From Candidatus Aminicenantota bacterium (GTDB lineage Bacteria; Acidobacteriota; Aminicenantia; UBA2199), in assembly GCA_020355945.1 (NCBI GenBank), contig CP070627.1, positions 1,681,133-1,687,876 on the forward strand: DNA of 6,744 nt, in the 5' to 3' direction. Below, piece after piece: positions 1 through 6,015 of the stretch (its first letter is position 1; each line of letters begins with the position of its first letter). The notes beneath the pieces were generated by a model. That model was not told the origin of the DNA and ran no database searches. It was given only the letters and a program-made list of their open reading frames with translations. The translations under genes and the position numbers were made by a program.

Positions 1-93
1 CCGGAACGCGGCTGCTGGGGGGTATATGATAATGACATCAACAACACTTTTCCTCTCCCCGGGAGGGGGCAGCATACCCCGCTAATTAAATAA
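1..93 (+). CDS. Possible 3' end of an upstream reading frame (partial, uncertain)
   Basis: Frame 1 is open from the first base of the window to a TAA at 91-93, giving 30 residues that end in GRGQHTPLIK. No start codon is in the window, so if real this is only the C-terminus of a gene that begins upstream. I do not recognise the peptide. Frame 2 is also open, to a TAA at 83-85, so openness here may only reflect the GC-rich composition. Against coding, the block also contains inverted repeats. The call is weak and is listed so that the edge of the window is not taken as empty. Confidence 0.2.
   Translation, partial: PERGCWGVYDNDINNTFPLPGRGQHTPLIK
19..80. repeat. Nested inverted repeats in a GC-rich block
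   Basis: GGGGTAT at 19-25 is the exact reverse complement of ATACCCC at 74-80. Between them lies the near-perfect palindrome CTCCC-C-GGGAG at 55-65. GCTGC at 11-15 can alternatively pair with GCAGC at 69-73. No T-run follows the 3' arm, so this does not look like an intrinsic terminator. It could be a structured RNA segment or the remnant of a mobile-element end; I cannot tell which. Confidence 0.35.
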
Positions 94-135
94 CTTAGCC
101 CAAAAAAAATCTACATGACCACCGGAGGCAAAAGG

Positions 136-198
136 TATTTTTATAGTTTCCAAAAAAACTTCACGCTGGTTGTTGACAATTAATAAATATTTTTATAG
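136..198. repeat. 11-bp direct repeat TATTTTTATAG upstream of the defence operon
   Basis: TATTTTTATAG occurs exactly at 136-146 and again at 188-198, with start points 52 bp apart, close to five helical turns. The second copy overlaps the spacer and -10 region of the predicted promoter. The two copies could be paired regulator sites, or the first could be a decayed second promoter, since TATAGT at 142-147 resembles a -10 but has no good -35 before it. AT-rich sequence makes chance repeats easier. Confidence 0.4.
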
Positions 199-201
199 GA
201 T
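173..201 (+). promoter_or_regulatory. Sigma70-type promoter of the STAND/HEPN operon
   Basis: A perfect -35 box TTGACA (173-178) is followed by a 17-bp spacer and the -10 box TAGGAT (196-201), which matches four of the six TATAAT positions. Transcription would start near 208, leaving an AT-rich leader of about 40 nucleotides before the ATG at 250. No other hexamer pair upstream of this gene fits as well. An alternative -10, TATAGG at 194-199, would have a poor 15-bp spacer. Confidence 0.65.
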
Positions 202-231
202 TTACCTGGATGTTTAAATTTTGAATTAGCG

Positions 232-251
232 ATATTAAATTGGGTTAATAT
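232..251 (+). promoter_or_regulatory. Inverted repeat across the start codon of the STAND gene
   Basis: ATATTAA (232-238) and TTAATAT (245-251) are perfect reverse complements separated by six bases, ATTGGG. As RNA they could form a weak all-AU hairpin. Its loop carries the only Shine-Dalgarno-like bases (GGG, 242-244), and its 3' arm includes the first two bases of the ATG at 250-252. It could limit translation initiation, or as DNA act as an operator just downstream of the promoter. Weak ribosome-site sequence is consistent with deliberately low expression of a toxic protein, but this is inference. Confidence 0.4.
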
Positions 252-3200
252 GACAGATTTAGATTGGAGCAAAATTGGAAACGGGCCGACCTTTGAGTCG
301 CTTTCGGCTGTTATCGTAAGACATGAGGATTTTAAGGCTCGCGTATATGATCGACCTGGAAAAGATGCAGCAATGGATATTAAGAGTGGAGACGGTAATA
401 TTGTCTATCAAGCAAAGTACATTGGAGATCAAAGATTTGATACTGCAATAAAAGAAAGTCTAAAAGAATTAGACAAAATCAAAAAATACAAGAAAGAGAC
501 CCATCCAAATTATGAATTTTGGGTGGATGTAAAAAAATGGTGTTTAATTACTAATGCCAGGTTGAATCCAACCGATGAAAAGAAATGGCAAGAGCAAGTA
601 GTTGACAAATTCAAAACTGAGGGTTTTGAAGACGTTATGTTATGGCATAACGCAATACTTATTGAAAGAATTATTAAATTACCCCATGTAAAGCAAGAAT
701 ATTTTGAAGGTGAGAATCGTGTAATTATCAGCTTATCGGAAGCTTACGAAACAATCGAAATTGATCAAATTGTGTCATTCGCAATTAGCCTTGATTATCT
801 TGGGCGCAAATCTGAACTGAAAGCCCTGTGCAAATTTTTAAAAAGTAGTGATAAACGAGTATTGCCTATTCATGGACCGGGCGGAGTAGGTAAAACAAGA
901 TTTGCATTGCAAGCATCGATTTTTGCTAATGAGCAAGAAGATTGGGATGTTTATTGGGCAAATGTACAAACCATGGCTTTATCTTCAAATTGGTTTCAAA
1001 CGATTATTCCTTCCAGAAAAACGCTGCTGGTAATCGATGAACCTGAAGATGCTGACACAATAAAATCACTGTTAGAACAGATTTCTCTGGTAAAAATGTC
1101 AAATTGGAAGGTCCTTGTTGTTACCAGATCCCCAAAAGACCCGGTTTTAAATGTGCTAAGAAATCCAAGAAGTAAAATATTGGAAACTGAAATAGAATTG
1201 TCCCCACTTGATGTGAATAATATTGAAGCGTTGTCCTATAACTTGCTTACAAAATGTGAAGAGCTGAAAGCCGTAAGGGAAGATGATTTAAGAATTTGGG
1301 CAATAAGAATTGGGAAGATTAGTAATGGTTTTCCTATATGGACAACCATCGCCGTGTTTTTGATTAAGGAAGGAAAATCTATAAATGATTTACCCAATGA
1401 TGAATATAAACTTGCAAAATTGTACGTTGAAGAAATTATAAAATATATCCCCATAGAGCTCAATGGTGACCAATTAACCTTTAGAGAATTTTTACAGCTA
1501 TTGGCTTTGTTCCAACCTATTAATGTTGAAACTGATAAAGAGCTGTTAGATTTTATTGCCCAAAGAATAAACCTACAACGAGAAGAATATATTCATGCAC
1601 TACTTTCAAACCTAATTAATCGGAAAGTATGTAAGAAGCGAGGAAGACTGGTTGAAATAAAACCGGATGTAATACGAGATCATGTGCTATACGAATGGTT
1701 AGGCAAAAATAAGCATAATGCAGAAGCATTAGTGAAGAGTATTTTGGGAGAAGAGAAATTTCCACAACCCAAAATGGCCTTGAAGCAGTTGGCACGACTG
1801 GAGTTGTCATACAAGTTAAAAAATGAGAATTTCCCCGTTTTGGATCCAGTTGTATCTGAGTTGAAGAAACTTGCCAAGAATGGAACTCTTTTAAATCAAT
1901 ATAATGTGCTCGAATTTGCCTCAGAATTTTGTTTTTCCAGACCTTTGGCATTGGTTGAGGTTTCTCAAATCCTTAGAAACAATTTTCGGCCCAATGAAAA
2001 AATAAAGGATCAATTATGGGGTGAAGTGGAATTATCCCACATTGACCTTGTATTGAACCTGCCCTGGGAAATTTATAATATCGGAAGATACAGCTTGAAC
2101 AATGAAGAGCAAAAAAAAATATTTATGGAACTTATAGAGCTAGCAAAGTATGAGTATCATAATATTAACAGCGAAAAAGAATATTTAAAAAACGATGGGA
2201 AAAGGGCGCTGGTGCTTATTCAAAGATTGCTGCCCGGAGGAAAAGAGCAATTCAGACCATTCGACAAAATTGCATATTCCTGGATTGAAAAAAAGTTAGA
2301 GGAATTTATTACCACTGGCGATGATGAATTGCATATCTTTGAGGGTCTTGCATCTATCATACTATCAACAGAAAGAGAGGATTTTTTTTCAGAAGGGATG
2401 AGTTTCGTCATTACAAAGTACAAAATCTCACCCACTTCAGAAGCTGGTGTAATGAGGCGAAATCTTCGTTTAAAACTATGGGAAATGGTTGAAGGAAGAA
2501 AAATAGACTCAAAAAGGCGTAAAATAGTATGGAAACTTTTAAAAAAATCTCATCGGCAAGCAAATAAAGCGAGTGATCCCTGGGAAAGGAAAACGAATCA
2601 ATTGCATATTAAGAATTGGGAAAATGAATTAAAGGATGATCTGGAAAGAGTTAAAAAGATATTGCAAGAGAAGAAAGTTCCCCTTGCGGAGATGAGTGAG
2701 GTGAGAGGAATATGGGACTGGCATCTACGTGTTGATAAAAGGGATATATTAAAGAAATTGGCTGTTGAATGTGAAGAAATAATGAATTCAAACAATGAGG
2801 TCTCAAACTTTGGGCAACTATATCAATATATTTATGATGATTCCCAAAAGAAAAGAGAAATTCCAAAAAAGATTGCACTCAATCTAGATAGTAAAGAAAA
2901 GATTTTCGAATTTGTGTCCAATGCATATGATTTTGCTGGCGAAAATCGATATTTTGACGGAATACGTGAGGTGGCCTATTTTCTTGGGCAAGATTTCCTG
3001 GTAAAGAATTACATAAGGCAATACGTGAGTGATGTGTTTAAAAATGAACATAGTCATATGATGCATGTTTACACAGCGTCCCATATTTTTGCCTCGGAGA
3101 TCAACAAGGTAAGAAAAAATGAACCGAATAATTTATTTGATAAATTTTTTGAATATTACTCCATTGTAAGGAATGAAGAGGCTAAGCAGGTTTTTTTGAA

Positions 3201-4266
3201 TACATTGTATCCTCGTTATTTCCCGGGGGGACAAAGCCTATTAATTGATCAAGATTTGGATATTTTATCCAGGATTGTTCGGACTAAATGCTATCCGGAT
3301 ATGGCCATGGATACCTTATTTTATGTTTTGGGATACATGTTTTATATCAACTTTGATGAGGATAAGCGAATCATTGACTATCTTTGGAGTGGTACTAAGT
3401 GCAATGATGCGGCCAAATATTATTCATCGTTGGTAGAAGGTATATGGTCTCGAACCATTTTTTCAGATGGAGAAGAATTTGCATTTGAATTTCCTGATGG
3501 ATTTTTTAAATGGTTAATCGGACAGCTTAATCTAGTGCCTGACCTGGATGAAATAGGGAGCTTGTTTGAGTATAAACTATTACAGATTCAAAAGAAAACT
3601 GGTGATGAGCTTGATGTATGTTGGTTCTATTCTTTTTTGCAGGAAAGGGTGGATAAAATTGAAAAAAATATTTTAAAAGATGGGAAAATCATATCGAGCC
3701 ATAATGAAATAATCAATTGCGTGAAGAAGATAAGGGATGCCAATGAGGTTACGGAAACCATATTAGCCTCATTTAGGAAGTTGTTGGAATATAACAATCA
3801 TGAGAGTTCATTGAGATTTTTCTTACCTGAAATTCTTATTAAACTTGATCCAGGCGGGATAATACTTCCTGATCTAATTGTTGAAAAATTAAGGGAATGT
3901 GAATTCCAACAGCAAGAAAATCTAGCAGAGAATGAATGCTTTAAATTAATCAGATATGCAGCTTATTATCAAATCAACTCAGCCTCTTGGAGAGCGATTG
4001 CAATTGAAGCATGCAAATCAGTTCATAATCTTGACAGCGATCAAAAAAAAAGAATATATTCCGCGTTGTTGAATAAGCATTTTAGTAGTTGGGCGGGAAT
4101 GGGGGACGAAATTTCTGCATATTATTTAAATGCAGTAAAAAGAGCCCAAAAAGATCTGGAAGATGAAGATGAAGAGATATTAAAGGACTTAATGAGGTAT
4201 AGGCTTCAAATAGCAGAAATAGATTTGAAAAACGAACAACAAAGAGAAGAAGAAATGGAGATTTAA
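250..4266 (+). CDS. Avs-like antiviral STAND NTPase with N-terminal PD-(D/E)XK nuclease domain
   Basis: This 1338-residue protein has three parts. Residues 1-150 carry a restriction-endonuclease-like pattern of the Mrr/Cap4 kind: E16, GKDAAMDI (37-44, probable catalytic D43) and QAK (54-56, K56). Residues 180-480 form a STAND P-loop NTPase: GPGGVGKT at 209-216, LLVIDE at 259-264, VVTR at 290-293, LSPLD at 317-321 and the GFP motif at 360-362. Residues 490-1338 look helical and match nothing I know; the end is highly charged and could be coiled coil. The order nuclease, NTPase, long helical C-terminus is that of Avs proteins, which oligomerise on phage proteins and then cut DNA. ATG 250 is the first start after an in-frame stop at 196-198. 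No disruption is visible, and TAATG couples it to the next gene. The domain calls are firm, the Avs role is likely, and the trigger is unknown. Confidence 0.85.
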   Translation: MTDLDWSKIGNGPTFESLSAVIVRHEDFKARVYDRPGKDAAMDIKSGDGNIVYQAKYIGDQRFDTAIKESLKELDKIKKYKKETHPNYEFWVDVKKWCLITNARLNPTDEKKWQEQVVDKFKTEGFEDVMLWHNAILIERIIKLPHVKQEYFEGENRVIISLSEAYETIEIDQIVSFAISLDYLGRKSELKALCKFLKSSDKRVLPIHGPGGVGKTRFALQASIFANEQEDWDVYWANVQTMALSSNWFQTIIPSRKTLLVIDEPEDADTIKSLLEQISLVKMSNWKVLVVTRSPKDPVLNVLRNPRSKILETEIELSPLDVNNIEALSYNLLTKCEELKAVREDDLRIWAIRIGKISNGFPIWTTIAVFLIKEGKSINDLPNDEYKLAKLYVEEIIKYIPIELNGDQLTFREFLQLLALFQPINVETDKELLDFIAQRINLQREEYIHALLSNLINRKVCKKRGRLVEIKPDVIRDHVLYEWLGKNKHNAEALVKSILGEEKFPQPKMALKQLARLELSYKLKNENFPVLDPVVSELKKLAKNGTLLNQYNVLEFASEFCFSRPLALVEVSQILRNNFRPNEKIKDQLWGEVELSHIDLVLNLPWEIYNIGRYSLNNEEQKKIFMELIELAKYEYHNINSEKEYLKNDGKRALVLIQRLLPGGKEQFRPFDKIAYSWIEKKLEEFITTGDDELHIFEGLASIILSTEREDFFSEGMSFVITKYKISPTSEAGVMRRNLRLKLWEMVEGRKIDSKRRKIVWKLLKKSHRQANKASDPWERKTNQLHIKNWENELKDDLERVKKILQEKKVPLAEMSEVRGIWDWHLRVDKRDILKKLAVECEEIMNSNNEVSNFGQLYQYIYDDSQKKREIPKKIALNLDSKEKIFEFVSNAYDFAGENRYFDGIREVAYFLGQDFLVKNYIRQYVSDVFKNEHSHMMHVYTASHIFASEINKVRKNEPNNLFDKFFEYYSIVRNEEAKQVFLNTLYPRYFPGGQSLLIDQDLDILSRIVRTKCYPDMAMDTLFYVLGYMFYINFDEDKRIIDYLWSGTKCNDAAKYYSSLVEGIWSRTIFSDGEEFAFEFPDGFFKWLIGQLNLVPDLDEIGSLFEYKLLQIQKKTGDELDVCWFYSFLQERVDKIEKNILKDGKIISSHNEIINCVKKIRDANEVTETILASFRKLLEYNNHESSLRFFLPEILIKLDPGGIILPDLIVEKLRECEFQQQENLAENECFKLIRYAAYYQINSASWRAIAIEACKSVHNLDSDQKKRIYSALLNKHFSSWAGMGDEISAYYLNAVKRAQKDLEDEDEEILKDLMRYRLQIAEIDLKNEQQREEEMEI
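4257..4260 (+). promoter_or_regulatory. Shine-Dalgarno site of the HEPN gene inside the end of the STAND gene
   Basis: GGAG at 4257-4260 lies five bases before the ATG at 4266-4268, within the last codons of the upstream gene. Together with the TAATG stop/start overlap it supports translational coupling, so the second protein would be made in proportion to the first. It also fixes the start choice for the second gene. Confidence 0.65.
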
Positions 4267-5051
4267 TGTCTTTACTACAAAACATTCCGACCAGGGATTT
4301 AGGGAGTTGGATCAGTCACTTTAAAAAGAAGCTTGATGAACATGTTGCGGATGCAAATAATGGAATAGAATATTTTGCTGATTTCTTTAAACTGTTAAAT
4401 GATATTGAAAATGGAGTCAAGGAGCGAACTGAATTATTGCAATTTATAAAAAACATTTTGCACAATGAGCAATTTTTTCTTGATGATGGCATTAATATCA
4501 GGCTTGGAGAAGATTTAATTTGTAAGTATTCCTCTTTAAGAAAACAGCTTTACCTTTCGCTGTTTGCTATGATTGGCGGTGTTTATGATTCCTCGGCTCG
4601 ACTTTGCATGCTGGCACTTTATAAGAAAGGTGGAGTAAAAATTAATGCTCAAATCCATACTATCTTTTTCAACACAAAAAATCATTTAACATTAGGTCAT
4701 CAGGATATTATAGGGCAAATAAAGAGTCAATGTGGTTATTTTTTAGGATTTATAACTTTTTTGAGGAACCTATTTATTCACAGAGGCGAAAGTTTTTTCA
4801 ATGGTAAAGATTTGTTTCTGTCTAACGGTTGCAGGGATTTTGATTCATTAAATCCTGAGATATTAGCCGATATTGAAGATGGAGCACACCGTGATTATAA
4901 AATAAAAGATTTTCGGAATAATAATGATCCGGATATATGGTCGTATAGTGGGAAGCCTTTAATAGATTTGGTGAATACCTATCTCTTAAAAATCGATCAC
5001 GGTATTGGTTGCTTACTCAGTCGTCTTTTGGCAAAGCATATAGGAATTTAG
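4266..5051 (+). CDS. HEPN-like putative RNase, partner of the STAND protein
   Basis: This 261-residue protein overlaps the STAND gene by one base (TAATG), has its own GGAG ribosome site and no promoter, so it is the second gene of the operon. Its key feature is RNLFIHRG at residues 167-174. R167-N168-x3-H172 is the R-(polar)-x3-H signature of HEPN ribonucleases, and it sits at the end of a predicted helix (about 150-172). A long hydrophobic helix before it (about 91-119) and C-terminal helices (about 231-257) fit the all-alpha HEPN bundle. There is no signal peptide, so it is probably cytoplasmic. HEPN proteins in defence and toxin systems cut RNA, often as dimers. Here it may be a second effector released or activated by the STAND sensor, or a regulator of it. 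The motif is visible; the HEPN fold is probable; the activity is inferred. It could belong to the Cthe_2314-type HEPN group, but I am unsure. Confidence 0.65.
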   Translation: MSLLQNIPTRDLGSWISHFKKKLDEHVADANNGIEYFADFFKLLNDIENGVKERTELLQFIKNILHNEQFFLDDGINIRLGEDLICKYSSLRKQLYLSLFAMIGGVYDSSARLCMLALYKKGGVKINAQIHTIFFNTKNHLTLGHQDIIGQIKSQCGYFLGFITFLRNLFIHRGESFFNGKDLFLSNGCRDFDSLNPEILADIEDGAHRDYKIKDFRNNNDPDIWSYSGKPLIDLVNTYLLKIDHGIGCLLSRLLAKHIGI

Positions 5052-5075
5052 CATTACCAGAATTGTCCTACTTTG

Positions 5076-5204
5076 TCATTTGGTTTTAAATTTCCGTTGA
5101 CTAACAGGATCTACGAGTTGTTCTTTCCATCTGTATTTTTCGTGCAATCTTTTACACCAAGCAGGGGCTTTCCAGAGATTATGATGTACGAACCCATTTT
5201 TCAC
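5076..5204 (-). CDS. Doubtful 42-residue ORF after the PIN toxin gene
   Basis: A GTG at 5204-5202 opens a frame of 42 codons ending at TGA 5078-5076. It overlaps the 3' end of the PIN-like toxin gene by 26 bases. The peptide is basic, has four tryptophans or tyrosines, and contains WCKRLHEKYRWKEQ, which could be a short amphipathic helix. I recognise no family and see no convincing ribosome site before the GTG. It may be chance, a remnant of a lost gene, or a small third member of the toxin-antitoxin operon. Confidence 0.15.
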   Translation of the reverse strand: MKNGFVHHNLWKAPAWCKRLHEKYRWKEQLVDPVSQRKFKTK

Positions 5205-5550
5205 GTTTTGGTGAAAGGATTACAAGTTTATTTTTGAACTGTTCCGAAGAATAAGAATTTAAAAACGGGATAAGAAGCTGAATAATATTATTGCTTGTTG
5301 TTGGATGGACTTTTAAACGAATCACACCAGGATGCTTTTTCAGTGGAAGGATTACCCAATCACCGAAATGCTCGTCAAGAGTAACAAGTATCCGGTTTTC
5401 TGTAATTGCTTTCTGTAATATTTGATCGTCATCTGCTCGAGCTTGTCCAACTTCTGAAGCCCGCAGAATGTTATGACCTTTGCTTCGTAATTCATCTGCT
5501 ACATCAAGTGGCAGCATTTGATCAAGATATAGTTTATGCAATTCTGGCAT
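5179..5550 (-). CDS. DUF5615 PIN-like toxin of a toxin-antitoxin pair
   Basis: This 123-residue protein matches the DUF5615 (Mut7-C / PIN-like) family in length and pattern. It has LYLDQMLP near the N-terminus (first acidic residue D10), a GHNI turn, the acidic cluster ADDDQIL at about 39-45, and ILVTLDEHFGDW at about 54-65 with D59 and D64. In PIN-fold nucleases such spaced aspartates bind the metal ions used to cut RNA. I chose ATG 5550-5548 rather than the TTG one codon upstream. The gene overlaps the DUF433 gene by 17 bases, so the two are cotranscribed and probably translationally coupled. Partnership with DUF433 is a known recurring arrangement of VapBC-like modules. The family call is strong; RNase activity in this protein is inferred. 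It faces the defence operon tail to tail. Confidence 0.82.
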   Translation of the reverse strand: MPELHKLYLDQMLPLDVADELRSKGHNILRASEVGQARADDDQILQKAITENRILVTLDEHFGDWVILPLKKHPGVIRLKVHPTTSNNIIQLLIPFLNSYSSEQFKNKLVILSPKREKWVRTS

Positions 5551-5773
5551 CAATGGTTCTTACGTCTGTATGATCAAGGGAAGACATAGCATATTGTATT
5601 GCTGCCTTAATATCTTCTTTTTCCAATTCCGGGTAATTTGCAAGCAATTTATCCCAGGAAATCCCTTCTGCTATTTGCTCCAAAATGACGGAGACAGGAA
5701 TCCTGGTTCCTTTTATGACAGGTTTACCATTGCAAACCTTCGGGTTAAGCTCAATTCGATCTTTTTTCATCAT
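5534..5773 (-). CDS. DUF433 antitoxin of the PIN toxin
   Basis: This 79-residue protein shows the diagnostic DUF433 pattern: LNPKVCNGKPVIKGTRIPVS at residues 9-28, then ILEQIAEGIS, a YPEL turn and a helix KEDIKAAIQYAM. The family holds a winged or helix-turn-helix fold and acts as antitoxin and probable DNA-binding autorepressor for DUF5615 toxins. AGGAG (5785-5781) lies seven bases before the ATG at 5773-5771, which supports this start; a second ATG follows directly at 5770-5768. The gene comes first in the operon, the usual order for antitoxins, and a consensus promoter with an overlapping palindrome lies just upstream. Autoregulation is inferred from that layout. The residues after about 65 reach into the start of the toxin gene and would form the toxin-binding tail. 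Confidence 0.87.
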   Translation of the reverse strand: MMKKDRIELNPKVCNGKPVIKGTRIPVSVILEQIAEGISWDKLLANYPELEKEDIKAAIQYAMSSLDHTDVRTIDARIA

Positions 5774-5797
5774 TCATTTACTCCTGGAAAACACTCG

Positions 5798-5817
5798 AAA
5801 TGATTATATCTTCATTT
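5798..5817. promoter_or_regulatory. Candidate operator of the toxin-antitoxin operon
   Basis: AAATGA (5798-5803) and TCATTT (5812-5817) are perfect reverse complements with eight bases between them. The palindrome covers the -10 box and the adjoining spacer of the predicted promoter. In addition TTCATTTA at 5811-5818 is repeated exactly at 5773-5780, next to the start codon. A dimeric antitoxin bound here would block polymerase. No binding data are implied; the position is the main argument. Confidence 0.4.
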
Positions 5818-5831
5818 AGTTGTGATGTCAA
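5803..5831 (-). promoter_or_regulatory. Perfect-consensus sigma70 promoter of the toxin-antitoxin operon
   Basis: On the minus strand TTGACA (5831-5826) is followed by exactly 17 bases and TATAAT (5808-5803). Both boxes match the sigma70/SigA consensus completely. Transcription would begin near 5796, giving a leader of only about 20 bases that carries the AGGAG ribosome site. Such strength suits an antitoxin-toxin operon that is held down by autorepression. Confidence 0.8.
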
Positions 5832-5897
5832 TTATTAAGAAAATATCTTGCCTTCGGCTCCGTGAAGCATAGGGGGACTCTTTTTAAACAACTTAAG

Positions 5898-5925
5898 CCT
5901 AGAGCCTAGGGCATAGGGCCTAGGG
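5898..5925. repeat. Heptamer tandem repeat (CCTAGRG type), four units
   Basis: Four consecutive 7-bp units read CCTAGAG, CCTAGGG, CATAGGG and CCTAGGG. The pattern decays into TAGAGCT at 5926-5932. The self-complementary CCTAGG appears twice, and TAAGC before the array pairs with GCTTA after it (about 5894-5934), so the whole can fold as an imperfect hairpin. Short heptameric repeats are known as intergenic elements in several bacteria. Its role here is unknown; it sits between the toxin-antitoxin promoter and the CPBP gene terminator. Confidence 0.6.
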
Positions 5926-5940
5926 TAGAGCTTAGATACT

Positions 5941-5967
5941 AAAAGAGCCATCTTTAATAGGCTCCCC
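5941..5967 (-). terminator. Probable intrinsic terminator of the CPBP gene
   Basis: On the minus strand, downstream of the CPBP stop at 6016, GAGCC (5964-5960) pairs with GGCTC (5949-5945) around a 10-base loop. TTTT (5944-5941) follows at once, and G-U pairs with the preceding G run could lengthen the stem. The stem is short, so efficiency may be modest. The position, about 50 bases after the stop codon and before the toxin-antitoxin promoter, fits separate transcription of the two units. Confidence 0.45.
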
Positions 5968-5978
5968 GCGCCGCGGGG
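5964..5978. repeat. GC-rich hairpin CCCCGCG-C-CGCGGGG
   Basis: This is a perfect 15-base inverted repeat, able to fold as a six-pair stem (5964-5969 with 5973-5978) and a three-base loop. It directly adjoins the palindrome GGGGCCCC at 5975-5982. It shares base 5964 with the terminator stem and could compete with it or stabilise the 3' end of the CPBP transcript. It stands out sharply from the AT-rich sequence on its left and marks the change to the GC-richer flank. Confidence 0.5.
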
Positions 5979-5993
5979 CCCCTGGAACCCTCG

Positions 5994-6005
5994 CAAAAGC
6001 TTTTG
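5994..6005. repeat. 12-bp palindrome CAAAAGCTTTTG
   Basis: A perfect 12-bp palindrome lies 11 bases past the stop codon of the CPBP gene. It has no loop, so it is more likely a site for a dimeric DNA-binding protein than an RNA hairpin, or it is chance. No promoter lies beside it. Confidence 0.3.
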
Positions 6006-6015
6006 ATTAGACCTT

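Noticed and set aside
55..80. Intrinsic terminator for an upstream gene
   Set aside because: The GC-rich palindrome is not followed by a T-run on the plus strand.
1236..3436. Several ORFs of 63-111 codons on both strands within the STAND gene
   Set aside because: They lie inside a continuous 1338-codon frame with strong domain motifs, show no ribosome sites or recognisable motifs, and their peptides look like translated antisense or out-of-frame sequence.
4082..4285. Minus-strand ORF of 67 codons across the STAND/HEPN junction
   Set aside because: It is antisense to the charged C-terminus of the STAND protein; its F/L-rich peptide is what antisense of Glu/Lys codons gives.
5097..5125. TTGACT at 5097-5102 as a plus-strand -35 box
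   Set aside because: No -10-like hexamer at suitable spacing and no plus-strand gene follows.
5052..5178. Terminator between the convergent HEPN and PIN toxin genes
   Set aside because: I found no stem followed by a T-run on either strand in this stretch.
5570..5803. Plus-strand ORF of 77 codons antisense to the DUF433 gene
   Set aside because: The DUF433 frame on the other strand has clear family motifs, a ribosome site and a promoter; the plus-strand peptide has none.
5898..5925. CRISPR-like array
   Set aside because: Units are 7 bp, directly adjacent and without spacers, so this is a simple tandem repeat.
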